A stretch of DNA of 11,270 nucleotides from an uncultured Bacteroidota bacterium (GTDB taxonomy: Bacteria; Bacteroidota; Bacteroidia; UKL13-3): positions 1 to 11,270 of the forward strand of contig CAISTO010000008.1 of NCBI GenBank assembly GCA_903888395.1, in the 5' to 3' direction. Both the position numbers and the translations under genes were made by a program. This document shows positions 5,695 through 11,270 of this stretch, piece by piece (position 1 is the first letter of the stretch; every line of letters starts with the position of its first letter). The notes below the pieces were generated by a model. The model did no database searches, had not been told where the DNA came from, and saw only the letters and a list, made by a program, of their open reading frames with translations.

Positions 5695-6837
5695 ATGTCA
5701 TTTAATTCCCTCGGTTTATCTCGCGATTTATTATATGCTTTAGAAAAGCAATTTTATACCCAACCATACCCTATTCAAGAACAAGCAATTCCTGAAATAT
5801 TAAAAGGGAATGATATTCTTGGAATAGCTCAAACAGGATCAGGAAAAACAGCCAGTTTTGTGGTACCAATTTTACAAATATTGCAAAGCAAACCCATTCC
5901 TAAAAACAGGCATATTAATACGCTGGTGCTTGTTCCTACAAGGGAATTGGCTATTCAGGTTGAAAAAGTTTTTAAGGCATTTAGTAGTTTAATGGAACAA
6001 AAAATTAAATCGTTAGCGGTTTATGGTGGCGTGTCTATTAATCCTCAAATGATACAATTACAAGGTGTAGAAATATTAGTGGCCACACCAGGCAGATTAT
6101 TAGAATTAGTAGCTAACAATTCCGTTTTTTTAACTGATGTTTCAGTTTTAGTTTTAGATGAAGCAGATAAAATGTTAAATCTAGGTTTTAAAGAGGAAAT
6201 GGGAAATATTTTAAAATTACTTCCTAAAAAGCGCCAAAACCTTTTATTTTCTGCCACCTTAGGAAGTGATATTACTTCATTTACCGATGTACTTTTAAAT
6301 AACCCTGTAAAAATTGTAATAGAACAAGAAACCCAAAACTTAGATTTAATTACTCAACTAGCTTATTCAGTGGAAGAAAATAGAAAAGGTCCATTATTGC
6401 GATATTTAATAAACACGCATGAAATGAAACAAGTATTGGTTTTTACGTCATCAGTATTTAGGTCAGATGCGGTGGTTAATAAACTAATTGATAATGGTTA
6501 CACTGCAACTGCTATGCACAGTAAAAAAAGCCAAGGAGGAAGAGAAGATGCATTGCGTAAATTTAAAAATGGTGAAGTACAAATTTTAGTAGCCACCGAT
6601 TTAATGAGCCGAGGTATTGATATTCCTTTTTTGCCTTATGTTATAAACTATGAATTACCCCGATCACCAAAGGATTATATTCATAGGATAGGAAGAACTG
6701 GAAGAGCTGAAAACGCGGGAACTGCTATTAGTTTAGTGAATGAAGAAGAAAAGCATCATTTTGGAGTAATACAAAAAAAGATGAAGAAACAAGTAGCATT
6801 GATTCCTTCAGATGAAATTGACCTGAAAGGTTATTAA
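5695..6837 (+). CDS. DEAD-box ATP-dependent RNA helicase (RhlE-like)
   Basis: This enzyme unwinds or remodels RNA using ATP, probably in ribosome assembly or RNA turnover. Counted from the ATG, all core motifs are present. They are the Q motif around PYPIQEQA (24-31), Walker A AQTGSGKT (45-52), PTRELA (81-86), GG (111-112), TPGR (131-134), DEAD (155-158), SAT (186-188), VLVFTSS (247-253), ATDLMSRGID (300-309) and HRIGRTGR (330-337). At 380 residues it is nearly a bare two-RecA-domain core. It ends soon after motif VI without the basic or RNA-binding tails of CsdA or DbpA, which fits the RhlE-like group of Bacteroidota. The frame is open to a TTG at 5674, but the ATG at 5695 (MSFNSLGLSRDLL) fits family N-termini and the promoter position. 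It is convergent with the ATP synthase operon. Confidence 0.95.
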   Translation: MSFNSLGLSRDLLYALEKQFYTQPYPIQEQAIPEILKGNDILGIAQTGSGKTASFVVPILQILQSKPIPKNRHINTLVLVPTRELAIQVEKVFKAFSSLMEQKIKSLAVYGGVSINPQMIQLQGVEILVATPGRLLELVANNSVFLTDVSVLVLDEADKMLNLGFKEEMGNILKLLPKKRQNLLFSATLGSDITSFTDVLLNNPVKIVIEQETQNLDLITQLAYSVEENRKGPLLRYLINTHEMKQVLVFTSSVFRSDAVVNKLIDNGYTATAMHSKKSQGGREDALRKFKNGEVQILVATDLMSRGIDIPFLPYVINYELPRSPKDYIHRIGRTGRAENAGTAISLVNEEEKHHFGVIQKKMKKQVALIPSDEIDLKGY

Positions 6838-6840
6838 ACA

Positions 6841-6878
6841 AAAAAACGGCAAGTAAAATATATTACTTGCCGTTTTTT
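6841..6878. terminator. Bidirectional terminator shared by the helicase and atp operon
   Basis: AAAAAACGGCAAGTAA (6841-6856) and TTACTTGCCGTTTTTT (6863-6878) form a perfect 16-bp stem with a 6-base loop. A-tract and T-tract flank it symmetrically, so it works in both directions. It lies 3 bases past the helicase stop and 20 bases past the atpG stop, and it ends both convergent transcripts. Confidence 0.95.
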
Positions 6879-6898
6879 ATATTTTTATTGTATAAATA

Positions 6899-7780
6899 CT
6901 AAGAACTTAAAGCCGCTGCACCACCAACAATTTCTGAAATTTCAGTGGTAATGGCTGCTTGACGAACACGGTTGTATTCTACTTTTAATGATTTTAATAA
7001 CTCACCAGCATTATCAGTAGCTTTATCCATTGCTATCATCCTAGCACCATGTTCTGACGCTAAAGAATCTAACATAGATTTTAAAACTTGAGTTTTTAAA
7101 ATTCTAGGAATTAATTCTAATAATATTTCTTCTTTGTTTGGTTCAAACAAATAATCATTTTTCACGCCTGAATTTGCAGTTAAACTAGTTGTATCAATTG
7201 GCAAGAATTGCTCTGCACTTAAAATTTGCGTAGCAGCATTTTTAAATTGATTGTAAACTATTTCTACCGCATCAAATTTACCTGCTTTAAAATTACTCAA
7301 AATGTATTCACCAATGGCAAATCCAGTTTCAGCATTTGCGGTAAGCAATGATTCTTTAAAATTATCAATGTAATTTACTGGTTGTTTTGAGAAATATTCA
7401 TGGCCTTTTTTACCAATTCCCATTACACTGATTCCACCATTAGCTTTTTGAGTTGGGTATTTGTCTGCAATGGTTTTGTTTGCCATTTTTATTACATTGG
7501 CATTAAACGAACCACACAAACCTCTATCGCTAGTAATAACTACTATTAATACATTTTTTATTGGCCTAGCATCAAAATATACTTTTAATGAATCAACATC
7601 AATGCTATCAGACAAATTGCTTAAAATACCATTTAACTTAGCTGCATAAGGGCGCATTAAGGTAATGGCATTTTGGGCTCTTCTTAACTTAGTAGCCGAA
7701 ACCAATTTCATGGCTTTGGTTATCTGTTGTGTGGAAGTAACCGATGCTATTCTTATTCTAACTTCTTTTAAATTTGCCAT
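6899..7780 (-). CDS. atpG: ATP synthase F1 subunit gamma
   Basis: Gamma is the central rotor shaft: its coiled-coil termini turn inside the alpha3-beta3 head and couple proton flow to catalysis. The 293-residue length is normal. The N-terminal helix carries the family signature VTSTQQITKAMKLVSATKLR (14-33). The Rossmann-like middle contains ITSDRGLCGSFNANV (82-96), and the C-terminal helix carries NRVRQAAITTEISEIVGGA near the end. Residues of about 195-225 form a less conserved insertion. It is the last gene of the operon here. It follows atpA after an unusual 87-base gap filled with repeats, whereas most other junctions in the operon are tighter. The bidirectional terminator follows its stop codon. 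Confidence 0.98.
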   Translation of the reverse strand: MANLKEVRIRIASVTSTQQITKAMKLVSATKLRRAQNAITLMRPYAAKLNGILSNLSDSIDVDSLKVYFDARPIKNVLIVVITSDRGLCGSFNANVIKMANKTIADKYPTQKANGGISVMGIGKKGHEYFSKQPVNYIDNFKESLLTANAETGFAIGEYILSNFKAGKFDAVEIVYNQFKNAATQILSAEQFLPIDTTSLTANSGVKNDYLFEPNKEEILLELIPRILKTQVLKSMLDSLASEHGARMIAMDKATDNAGELLKSLKVEYNRVRQAAITTEISEIVGGAAALSS

Positions 7781-7790
7781 TTTTCAATTA

Positions 7791-7855
7791 GGTGATTGGT
7801 TAATAAGTTGATTGGTTAATAAAGTAAAAACCTATTAACAAATCAACCTATCAAC
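7791..7855. repeat. 8-nt-period repeat block with inverted arm between atpA and atpG
   Basis: On the plus strand GGTGATTG, GTTAATAA, GTTGATTG, GTTAATAA (7791-7822) form a 16-bp unit repeated in tandem with one mismatch. The opposite strand of 7831-7855 reads GTTGATAG, GTTGATTT, GTTAATAG, the same 8-mer family inverted. As a result, GTTGATTGGTTAATA (7807-7821) can pair with TATTAACAAATCAAC (7833-7847) in a 15-bp stem with one mismatch and an 11-base loop. It sits inside the operon, so the transcript should form this hairpin. There is no T run suited to a strong terminator in the atp direction. Confidence 0.8.
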
Positions 7856-7867
7856 TTTTTACTATTA

Positions 7868-9445
7868 TTAACCTACGTATTTTGCTGATAATTCTTTACA
7901 AACTTTTTCAAGAACTGCAGAAGCATCATCTGATAAACCTTTTTTCAAATCATCTAAAGTGTTTTTATGTTTATTTTCCATATAACTTAAAAACTCTGCT
8001 TCAAACTCACGAACTTTATTTACAGGAACATTTGATAACAAACCTTTAGTTCCTAAATAAATAATTGCAACTTGTTGATCTACGCGTAAAGGAGAAAACT
8101 GACCTTGTTTCAAAATTTCAACATTACGAGCACCTTTTGCTAAAACAGCTTTAGTTGCAGCGTCTAAGTCAGAACCAAATTTAGAGAAAGCTTCTAACTC
8201 GCGGTATTGGGCTTGATCTAATTTTAAAGTTCCAGCAACTTTTTTCATTGATTTAATTTGAGCATTTCCACCCACGCGTGATACCGAAATACCTACGTTA
8301 ATAGCCGGACGAATTCCTGAGTTAAATAAATTTGACTCTAAGAAAATTTGACCATCAGTAATAGAAATAACGTTAGTTGGAATGTATGCAGAAACGTCAC
8401 CAGCTTGCGTTTCAATAATTGGCAAAGCAGTTAATGAACCACCACCTTTTACCAAATGTTTGATAGAATCAGGAATATCATTCATTGCTTGCGCAATAGA
8501 ATCTGTTGCATTAATTTTTGCGGCACGCTCAAGCAAACGAGAGTGAAGATAAAACACGTCACCTGGATAAGCTTCACGTCCTGGCGGTCTACGTAATAAT
8601 AATGAAACTTCGCGGTAAGCTACAGCTTGTTTCGATAAATCGTCATAGACTACTAAGGCAGGATTTCCTAAATCACGGAAAAACTCACCAATTGCAGCAC
8701 CAGCCATTGGAGCATAAAACTGCATTGGAGCTGGATCTGCAGAAGTTGCAGATACAATAGTAGTATATTTCATTGCTCCATTAGCTTCTAAAGTACTTAC
8801 AATTTGTGCAACTGTAGATGCTTTTTGACCAATAGCAACGTATATACAATATACAGGGTTACCTGCTTCAAAAAATTCTTTTTGATTGATAATGGCATCA
8901 ATACAAACGGCAGTTTTACCAGTTTGACGATCACCAATAACTAATTCACGTTGACCACGTCCAATAGGAATCATTGCATCAATAGCTTTGATACCAGTTT
9001 GTAAAGGTTCTTTTACAGGTTCACGATAAATAACCCCAGGAGCTTTACGTTCCAAAGGCATTTCGTATAAATCACCAGCAATAGGTCCTTTACCATCAAT
9101 AGGCAAACCTAAAGTATTCACTACACGGCCAACCATTCCTGGTCCTACTTTAATAGAAGCAATTCTACCAGTTCTTTTAACTGTGTCACCTTCTATAATT
9201 GAATCGCTTGAGCCTAATAATACAGCTCCAACGTTATCTTCTTCCAAATTTAATACAATTGCTTGTACTCCATTTGCAAATTCAATTAACTCTCCAGATT
9301 GAACTTTAGTTAATCCATAAATGCGGGCAATTCCATCGCCCACTTGAAGTACTGTTCCTACTTCTTGTAATTCTGCATCTGTTTTAAAGTTGCTTAATTG
9401 CTCTCTGATAATTGCTGATACTTCGTCAGGTCTAATCTCTACCAT
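7868..9445 (-). CDS. atpA: ATP synthase F1 subunit alpha
   Basis: Alpha alternates with beta in the catalytic head and carries the non-catalytic nucleotide sites. At 525 residues it is full length. The N-terminus MVEIRPDEVSAIIREQL (1-17) is the stalk-contacting helix, and the beta-barrel domain includes VGDGIARIYGL (35-45). The P-loop GDRQTGKT is at 171-178, followed by the conserved SLLLRRPPGREAYPGDVFYLHSR region and SRLLERAA. SGIRPAINVGISVSRVGGNA carries the arginine that reaches into the beta catalytic site. The C-terminal helical domain ends CKELSAKYVG. It starts 13 bases after the atpH stop. The partner beta gene is not in the window. Confidence 0.99.
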   Translation of the reverse strand: MVEIRPDEVSAIIREQLSNFKTDAELQEVGTVLQVGDGIARIYGLTKVQSGELIEFANGVQAIVLNLEEDNVGAVLLGSSDSIIEGDTVKRTGRIASIKVGPGMVGRVVNTLGLPIDGKGPIAGDLYEMPLERKAPGVIYREPVKEPLQTGIKAIDAMIPIGRGQRELVIGDRQTGKTAVCIDAIINQKEFFEAGNPVYCIYVAIGQKASTVAQIVSTLEANGAMKYTTIVSATSADPAPMQFYAPMAGAAIGEFFRDLGNPALVVYDDLSKQAVAYREVSLLLRRPPGREAYPGDVFYLHSRLLERAAKINATDSIAQAMNDIPDSIKHLVKGGGSLTALPIIETQAGDVSAYIPTNVISITDGQIFLESNLFNSGIRPAINVGISVSRVGGNAQIKSMKKVAGTLKLDQAQYRELEAFSKFGSDLDAATKAVLAKGARNVEILKQGQFSPLRVDQQVAIIYLGTKGLLSNVPVNKVREFEAEFLSYMENKHKNTLDDLKKGLSDDASAVLEKVCKELSAKYVG

Positions 9446-9458
9446 AATAATTTTTTGT

Positions 9459-10010
9459 TTATTTTGAGATATATGTGTTTAATAACTGTTGTTTGGCTTT
9501 ACGTAATTTACCAGAAATACTTGCATCATACAAACGGTCTTCCATTTGAATCATTAATCCACCAATTAAAGATGAATCAACAAGCATTTTTAGTTCTACG
9601 TTTTTACCGCTTTGTTGTTGTAAAAAGTTTTGAATTTCAGCTTTAATTTCAGCTGATGCTTCTGTAGCAGTTTTTACTGTTGCAGTAGCAATTTTATTAA
9701 TTTCGTTATATTGAGCAATAAAAGCTTCGCAAATTGTAACTAAAACCATTTCACGTTGTTTACGTGTAATAATAGCTACAAATGAAATAGTTAATTTATT
9801 AAACGAACTAGCAAATATTTGAGTAATAACTGCCATTTTTTTATCGCCTTTAATCACTGGACTTTTAAGCAAGTTTTCTAAAGCATTATTTTCTTCAATA
9901 GTATGTTTCAATAATTTAATATCGGCACAAATTACATCCAAAATATTTTGTTCTGTTGCTAAATCAATTAATGATTTGGCATAACGACTGGCTACTCTAT
10001 AATCTGACAT
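9459..10010 (-). CDS. atpH: ATP synthase F1 subunit delta (OSCP)
   Basis: Delta sits on top of the alpha3-beta3 head and ties it to the peripheral stalk b subunits. The 183-residue protein has the usual two parts. The first is an N-terminal six-helix domain beginning SDYRVASRYAKSLIDLA (2-18) and containing LENLLKSPVIKGDKK. The second is a C-terminal segment with the family signature VDSSLIGGLMIQMEDRLYDA, which leads into SGKLRKAKQQL. Delta sequences diverge quickly, so gene order supports the call: it follows atpF by 4 bases and precedes atpA by 13, implying tight co-translation. Confidence 0.96.
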   Translation of the reverse strand: MSDYRVASRYAKSLIDLATEQNILDVICADIKLLKHTIEENNALENLLKSPVIKGDKKMAVITQIFASSFNKLTISFVAIITRKQREMVLVTICEAFIAQYNEINKIATATVKTATEASAEIKAEIQNFLQQQSGKNVELKMLVDSSLIGGLMIQMEDRLYDASISGKLRKAKQQLLNTYISK

Positions 10011-10014
10011 ATGA

Positions 10015-10509
10015 TTAGTTCAGTGTTATATTTTTTAAACTATCATTTACAAAAACCTCTTGTTGGCTTCTGTCTTCCATTTTCTTACGAAGTATTTTTT
10101 CAGCTAAGTCAACTGTAAGCACAGCAACTTGGGTTTTCAACTGATTCATGGCGTTTACTTTTTCCATTTCAATTGCTTCTTTGGCTGCAGCTATCATCTT
10201 GTCACCTTCACTTTTGGCATCACCTTTAGCTTTAGCCAAAATTTGATCCTTAATTTCGTTGGCTTCTTTCAATAACTTATCACGTTCAACACGGGCTTCG
10301 TTCAATAAGCGTTGGTTGTCTGTTTTTAAACTTTCTAATTGCAAACGTGCAACTTCAGCCGATTTTAAGGCCTCGTCTATGCTGTCTTCTCTTTCTTTTA
10401 AAGCTTGTGTAATTGGTTTCCAAGCAAATTTACCCAATACAAATAATAGGATAAAAAAAGCCAAAGCACTCCAAAATAACAAACCAATACTTGGGGTTAC
10501 TAATTCCAT
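10015..10509 (-). CDS. atpF: ATP synthase Fo subunit b
   Basis: Subunit b forms the membrane-anchored peripheral stalk that stops the F1 head from rotating with the shaft. Of 164 residues, about 8-27 (IGLLFWSALAFFILLFVLGK) form the single membrane helix. The rest is a long charged, alanine-, lysine- and glutamate-rich helix typical of the b coiled coil, starting at FAWKPITQALKEREDSIDEA. Only one b-type gene is visible, so the stalk is probably a homodimer. It follows atpE after an 82-base gap with a hairpin and precedes atpH by only 4 bases. The ATG start puts the membrane helix in the standard position. Confidence 0.97.
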   Translation of the reverse strand: MELVTPSIGLLFWSALAFFILLFVLGKFAWKPITQALKEREDSIDEALKSAEVARLQLESLKTDNQRLLNEARVERDKLLKEANEIKDQILAKAKGDAKSEGDKMIAAAKEAIEMEKVNAMNQLKTQVAVLTVDLAEKILRKKMEDRSQQEVFVNDSLKNITLN

Positions 10510-10543
10510 TGTATGATAATTTTTTTTAGTTTTTAAATAAAAT

Positions 10544-10573
10544 AAAGCCCGATTTTTTATTTAACCGGGCTTT
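10544..10573 (-). terminator. Hairpin in the atpE-atpF gap (partial terminator or processing site)
   Basis: AAAGCCCG (10544-10551) and CGGGCTTT (10566-10573) form a GC-rich 8-bp stem with a 14-base loop. In the transcript the stem starts 18 bases after the atpE stop and is followed by TTTATTTTATTT-like sequence, an interrupted U tract. It resembles a leaky intrinsic terminator or a stem protecting the 3' end of the atpE message. Either would help make more c subunit than b, but the role is inferred. Confidence 0.55.
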
Positions 10574-10591
10574 CTTGTGGAAAATGGAAAA

Positions 10592-10801
10592 TTATCCGTT
10601 TCCTAACAAAGATACAACCACAGCAAATAATGCAACTGCTTCAACGAAAGCAGCAGCAATTAACATTGTAGTTTGAATTTTGTTAGCAGATTCTGGTTGA
10701 CGTGCCATACTTTCCATAGCAGATCCACCAATTCTTCCAATACCTAGTCCAGCTCCGATTGCGGCTAGTCCAGCTCCGATTGCAGCGATACTTCCTGTCA
10801 T
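10592..10801 (-). CDS. atpE: ATP synthase Fo subunit c (proteolipid)
   Basis: Subunit c forms the rotating membrane ring, each copy carrying one proton. The 69-residue hairpin has a glycine- and alanine-rich first helix (about 5-30), the polar loop ARQPE (33-37) that contacts gamma and epsilon, and a second helix with the ion-binding carboxylate E54 in AAFVEAVALF. Aligned by eye to the Ilyobacter-type sodium site, the glutamine is replaced by I21 and the serine after the glutamate by A55, so proton rather than sodium coupling is expected. The first helix contains AIGAGLA in tandem, encoded by a 21-bp direct repeat (10744-10764 and 10765-10785) with one mismatch. It is flanked by A-rich leader sequence and a downstream hairpin. 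Confidence 0.98.
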   Translation of the reverse strand: MTGSIAAIGAGLAAIGAGLGIGRIGGSAMESMARQPESANKIQTTMLIAAAFVEAVALFAVVVSLLGNG

Positions 10802-10853
10802 TTTAGTTTTTATTTAGTTTAGTTTGAAATTTTAAAATTTATTTTATTGTTTA

Positions 10854-11270
10854 TTAGTGATGTGCTTCTTCAGATTCAATATTTACAGCCATTCCGATAA
10901 ATAATGCCGATAAGATTGTAAATATAAAAGCTTGTAAAAAAGCAACCAATAATTCAATAGCACTGATAAATACAATTAGCGGTGTAGTTGCAAAACCTAC
11001 AGCAAACGATTTAAATAATATGGCTAAGCATACTAAGCTTAACACTAATATGTGACCTGCAGTAATATTCGCAAATAAACGAATCATTAAAGCAAAGGGT
11101 TTTGTAAATATACCAATTATTTCTACTGGTATCATTAATGGATATAACCACAATGGTACATGAGGAAGAAAAATATGTTTCCAATAAGCTTTTTTAGCAT
11201 TGATATTAGTTAAAACAAATGTAATAACTGAAAGAATCATGGTTACTGCAATATTTCCTGTAACGTTTGC
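10854..11270 (-). CDS. atpB: ATP synthase Fo subunit a, C-terminal part (runs off the window)
   Basis: Subunit a holds the two proton half-channels beside the c ring. The frame stays open through the right edge: the last ten codons read ANVTGNIAVT, a conserved a-subunit motif, so the internal ATG at 11240 is not the start. The visible 138 residues include the essential arginine in MIRLFANITAGH (R64 of this fragment), E106 in AIELLVAF, and Q113 in FLQAFIFTILSALFI, the final membrane helix of the family. The tail NIESEEAHH is short and charged. The N-terminal half lies outside the window. It is followed by atpE after 52 A/T-rich bases. Confidence 0.97.
   Translation of the reverse strand, partial: ANVTGNIAVTMILSVITFVLTNINAKKAYWKHIFLPHVPLWLYPLMIPVEIIGIFTKPFALMIRLFANITAGHILVLSLVCLAILFKSFAVGFATTPLIVFISAIELLVAFLQAFIFTILSALFIGMAVNIESEEAHH

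Noticed and set aside
8518..8760. 80-codon plus-strand open frame within atpA
   Set aside because: It is antisense to the conserved alpha-subunit core; its composition (histidine, leucine, glutamine) is a reflection of the alpha codons.
10259..10516. 85-codon plus-strand open frame over atpF
   Set aside because: It is antisense to the b-subunit coiled coil, with no independent evidence.

Overview
The window looks like ordinary chromosome from a low-GC member of the Bacteroidota. The evidence is the gene content, start codons without Shine-Dalgarno sequences preceded by A-rich leaders, several matches to the Bacteroidota housekeeping -7 box (TAnnTTTG), and an ATP synthase locus with gene order B-E-F-H-A-G and no beta or epsilon gene at its downstream end. 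The DnaK phosphate-loop variant DCGGGTHDVS hints at the Chitinophagales/Sphingobacteriales side of the phylum; that placement is from memory and unchecked.

Layout, left to right. An RluA-type pseudouridine synthase (52-702, minus) lies downstream of panB (960-1775, minus). The 257 bases between them are filled with four different short-period repeat arrays. panB is divergent from a lipoprotein gene (1880-2845, plus), and their best promoter candidates overlap on opposite strands. A strong terminator follows the lipoprotein gene, then a solitary dnaK (3001-4908, plus) with its own terminator. Next is a two-gene toxin-antitoxin module (5072-5628, plus) with a GTGA overlap and a palindrome in its promoter, then a DEAD-box RNA helicase (5695-6837, plus). 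A 16-bp hairpin serves as shared terminator between the helicase and the convergent ATP synthase operon.

The right 40 percent (6899-11270, minus) is atpB (cut by the window edge), atpE, atpF, atpH, atpA and atpG. These encode the complete proton channel, both stalks and the alpha and gamma subunits. Beta and epsilon (atpD, atpC) are missing here and must be elsewhere. Two intergenic gaps in this operon carry structure: a hairpin after atpE, and an 8-nt-period repeat block with an inverted arm between atpA and atpG.

I see no phage genes, insertion sequences, CRISPR arrays, tRNAs or rRNAs, and no defence system beyond the toxin-antitoxin pair. I do not find a new multi-gene system. The least explained sequence is the short-period repeat tracts at 703-959 and 7791-7855.
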